A stretch of 64,000 nt of DNA from positions 33,338 to 97,337 of the forward strand of contig CAYGSD010000012.1 in NCBI GenBank assembly GCA_964352625.1, read 5' to 3'. The translations under genes and the position numbers were made by a program. Shown one piece after another: positions 33,108-42,372 of this stretch; position 1 is the first letter of the stretch, and each line of letters opens with the position of its first letter. The notes under the pieces are model-generated. The model was not told the origin of the DNA, did not search any database, and saw only the letters and a list, made by a program, of their open reading frames with translations. Origin of the DNA: JAAEPI01 sp964352625. GTDB taxonomy: Bacteria > Bacteroidota > Bacteroidia > Cytophagales > Cyclobacteriaceae.

Positions 33108-34373
33108 TTACCCTGCCTTTTCTTCCAATATTTCCAACAATTTCTCCTTTACGGTGATTTTATTTCTTTGTTGTCCCAGTTTTCGCTCCAGCATTCGGTT
33201 GGTATTCTGATCATGCCCAGCAAACTTTTCAGAATTTTCCTCATACTGCTTCAAATCTTCTAGGTCCCTTCGAAGAAATTCTTTGAGCAATTTGACCATT
33301 ATCCTAGCTTGCTCTTTGTCCGTCTTCAAATCAAACCCCTTGTGCTTCTTGCCAGCCAGTCCTTCCAGAAAATCACGCTCCCATATGACATTGATAAGCT
33401 GCATTGTCTCATGCCGCTTTTCCTTTAAATGCGGCTCTCTCGTTTTGAATGACCCTAAACTCTTCCTGTATCGCTGCAGCATGTCTTTGTCCACCGAAAT
33501 TTCCTTGCCAAACATCTTATCCAATTCTTCCTTCATTGAAGAAAAATCTGGTGGTGGCAACTCTCTTCGGCCTTTCAGCACCCCGTTGAATCGAAACTGA
33601 AGTGGTTTGTACTCTTTGGCAGGAATATTTCCAACGGCCTCCCAAGCCGCCTTTAACTCCTTCACCTTATCAAATCGATCTTTCCCTCGTAAGTTTGACA
33701 ATCCATCCGCTTCCTTCAGAATGCTCTCATATTTCTCTTTGCGAAGGTCGGTCAGCCTCTTTTTATCTTCATAAAAAGCCTTCTTCCTCCCAAAGTAATC
33801 CTCAATAATTCCCCAAAAATCCTCTTCAAGCTGATCCTGAACATCGTCCTTGGCATTTCCGGTTTTCAGCCAACGAGCCTTTACATCCTGCAACTTCTCC
33901 GTTGATTCCTGCCAGTTCACAATTTCTACCGCCTCTTTCGCCTCAATCATGAGTGCGTTCTTGATTTCCGTATTGCGTTCTCGGTTTTTTCCTATGATGT
34001 CAGAAAGCAATGCCTCATATTTTTCTATGGTCTTGCCTAAGTCAGCATAATCACCAAGTCCCTCATGAACCACCAGTTGCTCCTTGAGATGAAGCAACTT
34101 CATGAGATATGATCCCTTGTTTTCGGCTCCTTCGATCGTATCGACAAGTCCTTGAATTTTTCCTGAAAAGTCTTTGAATTTTTCCTGAAAATAGGAAACT
34201 GCAGCCTCAGGGCCGTCTTCCTTAACTTCTCCAATCTTGCGATCTTTATGATCTCCCCAAGCGGATAAGTACAAATCGTTTCCTTTGATGAAACCGTATG
34301 GTACGTCCAAGTCGCTCAATGAGTGGTGGTTTATAATGTGTGATTTTGGTGGTAATTTCGACCTCTCAATCAA
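33108..34373 (-). CDS. DUF349 family coiled-coil protein
   Basis: A 421-aa, highly charged, helical protein with repeated DUF349 units (for example LQDVKARWLKTGNA, VKELKAAWEAVGNIP). The family has no settled biochemical function. The N-terminal part (VPYGFIKGNDLYLSAWGDH) is the typical Bacteroidota start region. No ATG precedes this segment: the only starts are non-ATG, such as TTG at 34373, which is 8 bases from the divergent ettA start. The true start is therefore uncertain, but the protein must begin before VPYGF. Confidence 0.85.
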   Translation of the reverse strand: MIERSKLPPKSHIINHHSLSDLDVPYGFIKGNDLYLSAWGDHKDRKIGEVKEDGPEAAVSYFQEKFKDFSGKIQGLVDTIEGAENKGSYLMKLLHLKEQLVVHEGLGDYADLGKTIEKYEALLSDIIGKNRERNTEIKNALMIEAKEAVEIVNWQESTEKLQDVKARWLKTGNAKDDVQDQLEEDFWGIIEDYFGRKKAFYEDKKRLTDLRKEKYESILKEADGLSNLRGKDRFDKVKELKAAWEAVGNIPAKEYKPLQFRFNGVLKGRRELPPPDFSSMKEELDKMFGKEISVDKDMLQRYRKSLGSFKTREPHLKEKRHETMQLINVIWERDFLEGLAGKKHKGFDLKTDKEQARIMVKLLKEFLRRDLEDLKQYEENSEKFAGHDQNTNRMLERKLGQQRNKITVKEKLLEILEEKAG

Positions 34374-34381
34374 ATCTAACC

Positions 34382-36061
34382 ATGTCTGACGAAAAGATCA
34401 TTTTTTCCATGGCCGGAGTGAACAAGATTCACCCTCCAAAAAAACAAGTTCTAAAAAATATTTATCTGTCCTTTTTTTACGGCGCTAAAATAGGCGTACT
34501 CGGTTTAAATGGGGCTGGGAAATCGTCTTTATTGCGAATAATCGCAGGAAAAGATCAGGAATATGACGGTGAAGTGGTCTTTTCGCCCGGATATACAGTG
34601 GGCATGCTCGATCAAGAGCCTGAGTTAGACCCGAACAAAACGGTGGGTGAGGTGGTTCGAGAAGCTATTAGTGAAATCCAAAACTTACTCAAGGAGTATG
34701 ATGAGGTGAACGCCAGCTTCGCCCTGCCTGAGGTATTGGATGACCCGGATAAAATGAATCAGCTCATCGAGCGACAAGGCGTGCTGCAGGAAAAACTGGA
34801 GCAGGCTGGCGCATGGGAAATTGATCACAAACTGGAGCGTGCCATGGATGCGCTTCGAACACCACCCGAGGATGCCATCATAAAGAATCTCTCAGGTGGC
34901 GAGAAAAGGCGGGTGGCTCTTTGCAGGCTTCTTCTTGAGCAGCCAGACGTACTTCTTTTGGATGAGCCCACTAACCACCTGGATGCCGAATCAGTGCTGT
35001 GGTTGGAACATTTTCTTCAGCAATACCCCGGAACAGTCATTGCCGTGACGCACGACAGGTATTTTCTGGACAATGTCGCTGGGTGGATTTTGGAACTGGA
35101 CAGAGGTGAGGGCATTCCTTGGAAAGGCAATTACTCGAGCTGGTTAGAGCAAAAAGAGAAGCGTCTTTCTCAGGAAGAAAAGACGGAATCGAAGAGACAG
35201 AAAACACTTCAGCGAGAATTGGAATGGGTGCGGATGTCACCAAAGGGCAGACAAGCAAAAGCCAAGGCTCGTTTGAGCGCTTATGATAAACTCCTGAGTG
35301 AGGATGGAAAGGAGCGAGAACAAAATCTGGAGTTGTACATTCCCCCTGGGCCAAGACTTGGCTCCAAAGTGATCGAAGTGAAAGGCGTATCCAAATCATA
35401 CGGAGATAAGCTCCTTTTTGACAACCTTTCTTTCAATTTACCTCAGGGAGGAATTGTGGGGGTGATTGGACCAAATGGCGCAGGAAAGTCCACATTATTC
35501 AAATTAATTACGGGAAATGAAACGCCGGATGCAGGCAGTTTTGAAGTGGGTGAGACCGTGGAGATGTCCTATGTAGATCAGGAGCACGACCAGCTGGACC
35601 CAAACAAATCCGTTTATCAAGTGATTTCTGAAGGCAATGAAATTATCGATTTGGGCGGTCGTGAAATGAACGCTCGGGCGTATGTGAGCAAGTTCAATTT
35701 CGGCGGATCGGATCAGGAGAAGAAAATAGCTATGCTCTCTGGTGGGGAGCGAAATCGTGTGCATTTGGCGCTCACTCTGAAGAAAAGTTCTAACCTGATT
35801 TTACTGGATGAGCCAACTAACGACCTGGATATAAACACCCTGCGTGCACTAGAGGAAGGACTAGAGAATTTCGGTGGATGTGCGGTGGTCATCTCCCACG
35901 ACAGATGGTTCCTGGATCGGATTGCCACGCACATTCTGGCATTCGAAGGAGATTCTCAGGTGTATTGGTTTGAAGGCAACTTCTCTGACTATGAGGAAAA
36001 CCGCAAGAAGCGACTTGGGGATAAAGAGCCAACGAGGATTAAGTATCGGAAGATGGGTTAA
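34382..36061 (+). CDS. ettA: Energy-dependent translational throttle protein EttA (ABC-F)
   Basis: A 559-aa ABC-F protein with no membrane domain, which binds the ribosomal E site and gates the first peptide bond according to ATP/ADP level. Start at ATG 34382 (MSDEKIIFSMAGVNK). There are two ATPase cassettes: Walker A GLNGAGKSS and GPNGAGKST, signatures LSGGEKRRVALCRLLL and LSGGERNRVHLALTL, Walker B LLLDEPTNHLD and ILLDEPTNDLD. The interdomain linker with WVRMSPKGRQAKAKARL is the EttA-type P-site interaction motif. The stop codon overlaps that of the convergent small gene at 36058 (TTAA). Confidence 0.95.
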   Translation: MSDEKIIFSMAGVNKIHPPKKQVLKNIYLSFFYGAKIGVLGLNGAGKSSLLRIIAGKDQEYDGEVVFSPGYTVGMLDQEPELDPNKTVGEVVREAISEIQNLLKEYDEVNASFALPEVLDDPDKMNQLIERQGVLQEKLEQAGAWEIDHKLERAMDALRTPPEDAIIKNLSGGEKRRVALCRLLLEQPDVLLLDEPTNHLDAESVLWLEHFLQQYPGTVIAVTHDRYFLDNVAGWILELDRGEGIPWKGNYSSWLEQKEKRLSQEEKTESKRQKTLQRELEWVRMSPKGRQAKAKARLSAYDKLLSEDGKEREQNLELYIPPGPRLGSKVIEVKGVSKSYGDKLLFDNLSFNLPQGGIVGVIGPNGAGKSTLFKLITGNETPDAGSFEVGETVEMSYVDQEHDQLDPNKSVYQVISEGNEIIDLGGREMNARAYVSKFNFGGSDQEKKIAMLSGGERNRVHLALTLKKSSNLILLDEPTNDLDINTLRALEEGLENFGGCAVVISHDRWFLDRIATHILAFEGDSQVYWFEGNFSDYEENRKKRLGDKEPTRIKYRKMG

Positions 36062-36306
36062 GACCGCCTCTCAGGATTAATAAGAGACCTAAGCACATCA
36101 ACCACCACATCAAGTACCGCTTGTCCAATGCCACTTGTATTGATAGAAATATCCAAGTCAGGGTTGGTCATTCGATTAAATACCTCCAGTACAAAATAAG
36201 AACTGACCGCAAGGAAAGCCACGATAAGCAGGGATCGCTTTAGTGCCGAGTTCTTTTTCTTCATCAACCTATGAGTCTCAATTTTCCTTGAAATTATTAC
36301 AGCCAT
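36058..36306 (-). CDS. Small single-pass membrane protein, unknown
   Basis: An 82-aa protein with a basic N-terminus, one transmembrane helix at about 25-42 (SLLIVAFLAVSSYFVLEVF) and a periplasmic tail (LDISINTSGIGQAVLDVVVD). Met15 (MKKKNSALK, 36264) is an equally good start. It is convergent with ettA, the two stops overlapping by 4 bases, and upstream is 48 bases from the nadE stop, so it may be the last gene of the rnc-nadE transcript. I know no family. Confidence 0.55.
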   Translation of the reverse strand: MAVIISRKIETHRLMKKKNSALKRSLLIVAFLAVSSYFVLEVFNRMTNPDLDISINTSGIGQAVLDVVVDVLRSLINPERRS

Positions 36307-36354
36307 TGGTCAATAAAAAACCAAAGGGTGCAGGAGGACTAAAATTCTTAGTTT

Positions 36355-38142
36355 TTATGAACCGCTTAAAATCGGATACCTAAACCACGATCTTGGGTCG
36401 AGGTTGTAATCATCCAAGTGGAAACTCGGTGCAAATCGCTCGCGTTTCCATTGGTTGCGCTTCCAGAGTCGGAAATACTTTTCAACCCATTCTTCCGCCT
36501 GTTTCACAGAGAAATCAGCCGCTATCCTATTTATAATTTCCGGTTTGCTTAGTTTCTCCAAAGCGAACATTTTTTCAATGAGCTGAAGCACTTCGTATGG
36601 CATCAAATCGTCCTCGTCCGTCTGTGTCTGCTCTTGTGGGCGTAGCTCCGCGGTTGGGGCCAAACTATTGACATGGCGCAGTGCCGTATAGCCGAGCTCT
36701 ACTTCCGCATATTTCAGCCAATCTCGGATGAACACCTTGTCCACTCCGGCGATGGGCGAGATACTTCCGCTCGTGTCGCCATCCATGGTGGCGTAACCGA
36801 CCGACCCCTCGCTGCGGTTGGAAGTTGCCAGCAAAAGGGAGTTGTTCAAGTTGGCTAGCATCCAAATAATCGGTGATCTGGATCTCGCCTGGATATTTTG
36901 CAAAGTGATATCGTCTTTCTTCCAAGTCAACTTCCTGCCAATCGACTTCTCGATTTTTTCTTGTGCTCCTGCGACCTGATCGTCAATTTCCCACTGATAA
37001 AAGGTAGCCCCAATGGACTCTGCTAATGCCTTTGCTGACTCAAAGGTCTCATCAGATGAATTGACCGTGCCTTGATACGCACAGGTCAGTAAATTCTTCA
37101 TTAAATCAGGAATGGAGTTATCGTTTCTTCCCAGCTTCAAACAAAATGGCACTCCGCCTAACTCTATAATTCCTCTTTTCACCATCTCGGCTACCATCAC
37201 GGCAATCGTGCTGGAGTCGGCACCTCCGCTGAGCGAAAGGACGAATCCGTCGCTATGGCTTTTTCTCAAATAATCAAAAAGGGCCAAGCTCACAGCCTGC
37301 GGGAATTCCTCGTTTTTCTCAGTGATTTGATCAAATAAATTTCGTTCACTCCTTCCCACATCTTCAAAATCCACCTCCACTGATTGCAAAGAATAATCAG
37401 AAAAAGATAGTCTACGAGCCGTGGCAAGCATCTCCCCTTTCTGGGCAACCATCACATCGCCATCATAAATCACACGTCCGGCTTCATTACCCAATTGATT
37501 GGCGTAGACGTACACACACTGAAAAATCGCTGAGCTGGATCGTATGATCTCTCTTCGCCTCTGAAACTTTCCAAAGGCAAAATGAGAAGCACTTGGATTC
37601 AAGATTATGTCCGCCTTTTCTGTGCAATGAAGAGCTGGCCTGTTGGCAACCCATGCGTCTTCGCAAATCTCAAAACCTACTTTCTTTCCTTTGAATTCAG
37701 ATGTGATGTGGCCGATCGGATATTTATGCCCATTAAACTCTATTTCAGAAATAACATTAACCGGCCACTCCTCAAACCACCTTGGCTCGTAATGGATGCC
37801 TTCTTTTGGAAGATGTTGCTTGCAGTAAAAGCCTTCAAGCTTTCCATCATTGACAAACGCCAAAGAATTATAAACTTCTTTCTTTATTCGGATTGGAAGC
37901 CCGATGACAACACCAATGCCTTTAGACTTAGGAATTAAATCCGAGAGAACCTCAAATGATTTTTCCGCTACCCAAGGATGAAGGAACATGTCTTCACATC
38001 CATAGCCAGTGATCGAGAGTTCCGACAGGCACAAAAGCTCAATCTCGCTTTTTCGTGCTGCTTCTATCGCAGAAGCAATTCGTAGCGCATTGCCCTCCCA
38101 ATCTAGTGGTGTTTGATTTAATGCTGCTCCTCCGACCCTCAT
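36355..38142 (-). CDS. nadE: Glutamine-dependent NAD+ synthetase
   Basis: A 595-aa bifunctional enzyme that amidates deamido-NAD with ammonia drawn from glutamine. The N-terminal nitrilase-type glutaminase (about 1-270) carries the Glu/Lys/Cys triad (LCLSELSITGYG, FYCKQHLPKEG, GFEICEDAWV). The C-terminal synthetase has the ATP P-loop FVLSLSGGADSST, then NRSEGSVGYATMDGDTSG and AELRPQEQTQTDEDDLMPYEV. It overlaps the rnc gene upstream by 4 bases. Both halves are complete. Confidence 0.95.
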   Translation of the reverse strand: MRVGGAALNQTPLDWEGNALRIASAIEAARKSEIELLCLSELSITGYGCEDMFLHPWVAEKSFEVLSDLIPKSKGIGVVIGLPIRIKKEVYNSLAFVNDGKLEGFYCKQHLPKEGIHYEPRWFEEWPVNVISEIEFNGHKYPIGHITSEFKGKKVGFEICEDAWVANRPALHCTEKADIILNPSASHFAFGKFQRRREIIRSSSAIFQCVYVYANQLGNEAGRVIYDGDVMVAQKGEMLATARRLSFSDYSLQSVEVDFEDVGRSERNLFDQITEKNEEFPQAVSLALFDYLRKSHSDGFVLSLSGGADSSTIAVMVAEMVKRGIIELGGVPFCLKLGRNDNSIPDLMKNLLTCAYQGTVNSSDETFESAKALAESIGATFYQWEIDDQVAGAQEKIEKSIGRKLTWKKDDITLQNIQARSRSPIIWMLANLNNSLLLATSNRSEGSVGYATMDGDTSGSISPIAGVDKVFIRDWLKYAEVELGYTALRHVNSLAPTAELRPQEQTQTDEDDLMPYEVLQLIEKMFALEKLSKPEIINRIAADFSVKQAEEWVEKYFRLWKRNQWKRERFAPSFHLDDYNLDPRSWFRYPILSGS

Positions 38143-38879
38143 GAATGCGGAATATCAAGTGAAGTCAATGACTTTCGCGCAGCATCTTGCTCGGCTTTCT
38201 TTTTGTTGTATCCAAAGCCTCTATTCACTGCCTCTCCATCCACCATCACCTCGATCACAAATTGGTCTGAATTCTCTCCTCGCTCTTCTACCATTGCAAA
38301 TTCAATTTCCTTGTTTTCCTTTTGAGCCCACTCTATGATCTTACTTTTATGATTATAAGTAGTGCTCAACAACTCTTCAAAATCATAATGAGGAACTATG
38401 AGTCTTTGGAGAACGAATTTCTTGGTGGCGGCAAATCCATGATCCAAATAAAAAGCACCTACGACTGCCTCCATCACATCGCCATACACGGACTTATGTT
38501 TCGGTCCATTTTGCTGATTGTACCTGATAAAGCCCGAAAGCCCAATTTTTTGACAAAGAAGATTGAGAGCTTCACGACTTACGACTCTGGCTCTTAATTC
38601 AGTGAGAAAACCCTCCTCTTTGAAGGGGTATTTTGTGAAGAGAAATTCGGCCACTATCATTCCCAAAATAGCGTCTCCCAAGTATTCGAGACGTTCGTAT
38701 GAGTCCTTGATGCCTCCCCTATTTTTTTTCGCCACGCTGCTGTGACTTACTGCCTGCTTATACAGGCCTAAATTAATGGGCTGCTTTCCGGTAATCCGAC
38801 CAAAATTATTGGCCAACTCACGGTCTTCTTTTGAAGAAAATTGTTGGAAAAGGGAGTTTGCTTTCTTGAGAACAAACAC
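38139..38879 (-). CDS. rnc: Ribonuclease III
   Basis: A 246-aa double-stranded-RNA endonuclease. The catalytic signature ERLEYLGDAILGMIVAEF (about 62-79) with the metal-binding Glu/Asp pairs, the second site GDVMEAVVGAFYLDHG and a C-terminal dsRNA-binding domain (KSKIIEWAQKENKEIEF, GYNKKKAEQDAARKSL) are all present. It follows acpP and fabF in the same direction, the classical acpP-fabF-rnc order, with 5 bases between fabF and rnc. Confidence 0.96.
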   Translation of the reverse strand: MFVLKKANSLFQQFSSKEDRELANNFGRITGKQPINLGLYKQAVSHSSVAKKNRGGIKDSYERLEYLGDAILGMIVAEFLFTKYPFKEEGFLTELRARVVSREALNLLCQKIGLSGFIRYNQQNGPKHKSVYGDVMEAVVGAFYLDHGFAATKKFVLQRLIVPHYDFEELLSTTYNHKSKIIEWAQKENKEIEFAMVEERGENSDQFVIEVMVDGEAVNRGFGYNKKKAEQDAARKSLTSLDIPHS

Positions 38880-38884
38880 GGTGA

Positions 38885-40138
38885 TTACTCCGAATATTTA
38901 CCGAAGATCACCGAGGTATTATGACCACCAAAGCCGAATGTATTGCTAATTGCAATATTCACTTCACGGTGTTGAGCTTTACCAAAGGTTAAGTTCAATT
39001 TGGGGTCGATTTCAGGATCGTCTGTGAAGTGGTTGATGGTAGGAGGAATGATTCCTTTCTCAATAGCCAACAGACAAGCGATGCTTTCTACTGCACCAGC
39101 CGCCCCAAGTAAGTGCCCGGTCATGGACTTTGTCGAGCTGATATTAACATTGTAAAGATGGTCTCCCATCACCCTCTGTATCGCCTTAATTTCCCCAGCA
39201 TCGCCGAGAGGGGTCGAAGTGCCATGCGTATTTACATAGTCTATGTCAGATGCTTTGAGGTTGGCGTCTTCCAGTGCATTATTCAATACCAACTCAATAC
39301 CAACGCCTTCTGGGTGAGGTGCGGTCATGTGGTACGCATCTGCAGACATTCCAGCACCGAGAACCTCAGCGTAAATTTTTGCCCCACGTGCCTTTGCATG
39401 CTCAAGCTCCTCGAGCATCAGTCCTCCTCCTCCTTCTCCCAGCACAAAACCATCACGGTCTTTGTCATATGGTCGCGAGGCGGTGGCAGGATCATCATTT
39501 CTTTCAGACAATGCCTTCATGGCATTGAATCCTCCAACTCCGGCTTCACAAACAGCAGCCTCCGAACCTCCTGTAAGAATAGCATCGGCTTTTCCTAATC
39601 GGATGTAAGTAAGTGCGTCTTGAAGTGCGTGATTGGAAGAGGCGCAAGCAGAGACCGTGGTGAAATTAGGTCCACGGAAACCGTATTTTATTGACAACAA
39701 CCCCGGAGCAATATCCGCGATCATTTTAGGAATAAAGAATGGGTTAAATCTTGGAGTGCCGTCACCTTGCGCAAATGCCGTCACCTCGTCTTGAAATGTC
39801 TTTAAACCTCCGATACCGGATGCCCAAATAACGCCTACCCTGTCTTTATTAATTTTTTCTAAATCTATGCCCGAATCGATGATGGCCTCCTCACCGGAAA
39901 CCATCGCGTATTGCGTGCAAGGATCCATTTTACGCGCTTCTTTCCTGTCCATAAAGTCTTCAGGATTGAAGTTCTTCACTTCACAGGCGAATTGCGTCCT
40001 AAACTTTTCAGCATCGAATCGAGTAATGCGAGCAGCGCCACTTACACCTTCAGCCAAAGACTTCCAGTATTCGTCCTTTGTATTGCCTAGAGGTGTAAGT
40101 GCACCGATTCCGGTTATAACAACTCGCTTCAATTCCAT
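38885..40138 (-). CDS. fabF: 3-oxoacyl-ACP synthase II (KAS II)
   Basis: A 417-aa beta-ketoacyl-ACP synthase II, which extends acyl-ACP with malonyl-ACP in type II fatty acid synthesis. The catalytic triad is Cys in TVSACASSNHAL (residue about 164), His in YVNTHGTSTPLGDAGE and His in TKSMTGHLLGAAGA. It begins 12 bases after acpP. The length is typical and the gene is complete. Confidence 0.96.
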   Translation of the reverse strand: MELKRVVITGIGALTPLGNTKDEYWKSLAEGVSGAARITRFDAEKFRTQFACEVKNFNPEDFMDRKEARKMDPCTQYAMVSGEEAIIDSGIDLEKINKDRVGVIWASGIGGLKTFQDEVTAFAQGDGTPRFNPFFIPKMIADIAPGLLSIKYGFRGPNFTTVSACASSNHALQDALTYIRLGKADAILTGGSEAAVCEAGVGGFNAMKALSERNDDPATASRPYDKDRDGFVLGEGGGGLMLEELEHAKARGAKIYAEVLGAGMSADAYHMTAPHPEGVGIELVLNNALEDANLKASDIDYVNTHGTSTPLGDAGEIKAIQRVMGDHLYNVNISSTKSMTGHLLGAAGAVESIACLLAIEKGIIPPTINHFTDDPEIDPKLNLTFGKAQHREVNIAISNTFGFGGHNTSVIFGKYSE

Positions 40139-40150
40139 GTAAAAAAAGTT

Positions 40151-40384
40151 TTATGCGTTTGCTTCTAGGTAGGAAATCGCTTGTCCTACAGTTGCAATGT
40201 TCTCTGCTTGATCATCTGGGATTGATATGTTGAATTCTTTTTCAAATTCCATGATCAACTCCACTGTATCCAATGAGTCTGCTCCTAGGTCGTTCGTAAA
40301 ACTTGCTTCGGCAGTCACTTCAGATTCTTCTACCCCAAGCTTGTCGATGATGATAGAAGTTACTTTCTGAGCAATTTCTGACAT
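40151..40384 (-). CDS. acpP: Acyl carrier protein
   Basis: The 77-aa acyl carrier protein, starting at ATG 40384 (MSEIAQKVTSII); the open frame extends 14 codons further upstream without protein-like sequence. The 4'-phosphopantetheine attachment site is the Ser of LGADSLDTVELIM. The charge pattern is strongly acidic, as expected. It heads the acpP-fabF-rnc operon and is divergent from the IPExxxVDY gene, with 123 bases between the starts. Confidence 0.97.
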   Translation of the reverse strand: MSEIAQKVTSIIIDKLGVEESEVTAEASFTNDLGADSLDTVELIMEFEKEFNISIPDDQAENIATVGQAISYLEANA

Positions 40385-40507
40385 TTTAATAGTTATTTGG
40401 TTAAAATCTGCTGCAAAGAAATACAAATAAAGCTAACTATACCAATCATTTTTCAGTCGCTTCTCTAGGTAGCACCTCGATGATTCTTTCCTAATTTTGA
40501 ATCATCA

Positions 40508-40936
40508 ATGAGTAAAAATCGACTTTCCACAACTGAGCACTTTGACTTTCATCTTATTGGAATTGTATCTACTGTGAAAGAGTATAAGCTGGTTTGGAAC
40601 ATTAATCAAGTAGCTGGCTTGTCACTATCTAAGCAAAACGACATCTCTATTGAGTTTTCAGGGAATAGCAGAATCTTGATTTCCAATTTTCAGGACAAAT
40701 CGGAACACACGCAGGTCACCTTGTTAAAAAATAGGCTGGTAGCCAAACCCAACAGCACCTTCCAATATTTACTGGAAGAGGTGAAACAATTTGACTTTTT
40801 ACTCAAGTACAAGGACGAAACAGAGCAAACGGATATGAAGGATGTCTTAAGTTTGCTGAAATCAACCAGCGTTATTGATTATGCGGCTATTTTAGAGCCC
40901 GCTTTGATTAAATCTCGCGACAATCTAATCTTCTGA
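40508..40936 (+). CDS. IPExxxVDY family protein
   Basis: A 142-aa protein of a Bacteroidota family named for a C-terminal motif, here seen in a diverged form (STSVIDYAAILEPAL). The N-terminal part carries FDFHLIGIVSTVKEYKLVWNINQ, which is the conserved region of the family. Its function is not known. It lies 8 bases upstream of pyk, the usual place for this family, so it may influence pyruvate kinase expression or activity (inference). A possible -7 element TAATTTTG is at 40492-40499. Confidence 0.82.
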   Translation: MSKNRLSTTEHFDFHLIGIVSTVKEYKLVWNINQVAGLSLSKQNDISIEFSGNSRILISNFQDKSEHTQVTLLKNRLVAKPNSTFQYLLEEVKQFDFLLKYKDETEQTDMKDVLSLLKSTSVIDYAAILEPALIKSRDNLIF

Positions 40937-40944
40937 AAGAAAAA

Positions 40945-42372
40945 ATGGCGTACTTAAAGAAATCCAAAATTGTAGCTACAGTGGGGCCGGCAAGCAATAA
41001 CAAAGAAATGCTTATCAAGCTTGCAGAGGCAGGAGCGAACGTGTTTCGATTGAATTTCTCTCACGGCACACATGATATGCATCAGGTGGTTATTGACACG
41101 ATCAATGAAATCAACGCAGAAAAAGGATGGAATTTGTGCATGCTACAGGATTTGCAGGGGCCAAAAATACGCATAGATCAGGTCGAAGATGGAGCGGAAT
41201 TGCACTCGGGAGAAATACTCACAATTAGCACAACCAAGGAGGACATTGGCAACTCCAAAAAAGTAGGAACCACCTATAAAGGAATCGTCAATGACGTAAA
41301 TGTAGGGGAGCTAATTCTTATTGATGATGGAAAGATACAGCTTGAGGTTGTGGACGTTAGAAAAGATGAAGTAGACGCCAAAGTCATTTATGGTGGCCCA
41401 TTGAAATCTCGCAAAGGGATCAATCTGCCTAATACTAAAGTATCCGCTCCGTCTCTTACTCAGAAAGACATTGAGGATTTGGAGTTTGGTTTGAAAAACA
41501 ACCTTGAGTGGGTTGCACTTTCCTTTGTAAGGAAGGCGGAAGATATAGTTGACCTAAAGAAGAGAATTCAAAAAGCCGGTAAGAAAACCAAGGTGGTTGC
41601 AAAAATTGAAAAACCGGAAGCACTGGAAAACATTGATGCAATCATTGAAGCGACAGATGCGCTAATGGTGGCTCGTGGTGACTTGGGTGTTGAAATTCCT
41701 ATGGAAGATGTGCCAATGGCGCAAAAGAAAATGGTCAAAGCTTGTAATAAAGCTGGAAAGCCAGTGATCATCGCCACTCAGATGATGGAAAGCATGATCG
41801 AGAATCCTCGTCCCACGCGTGCTGAGACAAATGACGTGGCAAATGCCGTCTACGATGGAGCTGATGCCCTAATGTTGTCGGCAGAATCGGCAGCAGGCAA
41901 GTATCCAGTGGAAGCAGTGGCCAGCATGGCCAAAACGATCATGGCTGTAGAGAAAGAAAGCACGAGAATTTATGACAAGTTCTATGATGAGATCGAAGAT
42001 TCTACTACTCGAATGAACGACCTCTTGATCAAAGCGGCCTGTCAGCTGTCCGTCACCGTGGATGCCAAAGCGGTGGTGGGAATGACTCGTTCGGGGTACT
42101 CGGGTAATAGATTGGCTCTTCATAGACCCAAAGCCCTTATTTTTCTTTTCACTGATCAGAAATACCTCGTGCGACAAATGAGTTTGGTTTGGGGTGTTCA
42201 GTGTTTCTACTATGATAAGACGGAGGGGATAGACGATACGCTGAAAAATATCGAAAACTTCCTGGTCTCTCAGGGGTTACTCAAAACCGGCGATGTGTTC
42301 ATCAACACCGCCGCTATGCCACTTCACTGGAAAGGCCATACCAACATGATGAAAATTACCGTCGTGGAGTGA
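40945..42372 (+). CDS. pyk: Pyruvate kinase
   Basis: A 475-aa pyruvate kinase that converts phosphoenolpyruvate and ADP to pyruvate and ATP. It contains the family hallmarks NVFRLNFSHGTHDMH near the start, VVAKIEKPEALENIDAII, VARGDLGVEIPMEDV, MMESMIENPRPTRAE and the C-terminal domain (MTRSGYSGNRLALHRP). Its stop (TGA) overlaps the next start. It is coupled to the IPExxxVDY gene 8 bases upstream. Confidence 0.97.
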   Translation: MAYLKKSKIVATVGPASNNKEMLIKLAEAGANVFRLNFSHGTHDMHQVVIDTINEINAEKGWNLCMLQDLQGPKIRIDQVEDGAELHSGEILTISTTKEDIGNSKKVGTTYKGIVNDVNVGELILIDDGKIQLEVVDVRKDEVDAKVIYGGPLKSRKGINLPNTKVSAPSLTQKDIEDLEFGLKNNLEWVALSFVRKAEDIVDLKKRIQKAGKKTKVVAKIEKPEALENIDAIIEATDALMVARGDLGVEIPMEDVPMAQKKMVKACNKAGKPVIIATQMMESMIENPRPTRAETNDVANAVYDGADALMLSAESAAGKYPVEAVASMAKTIMAVEKESTRIYDKFYDEIEDSTTRMNDLLIKAACQLSVTVDAKAVVGMTRSGYSGNRLALHRPKALIFLFTDQKYLVRQMSLVWGVQCFYYDKTEGIDDTLKNIENFLVSQGLLKTGDVFINTAAMPLHWKGHTNMMKITVVE

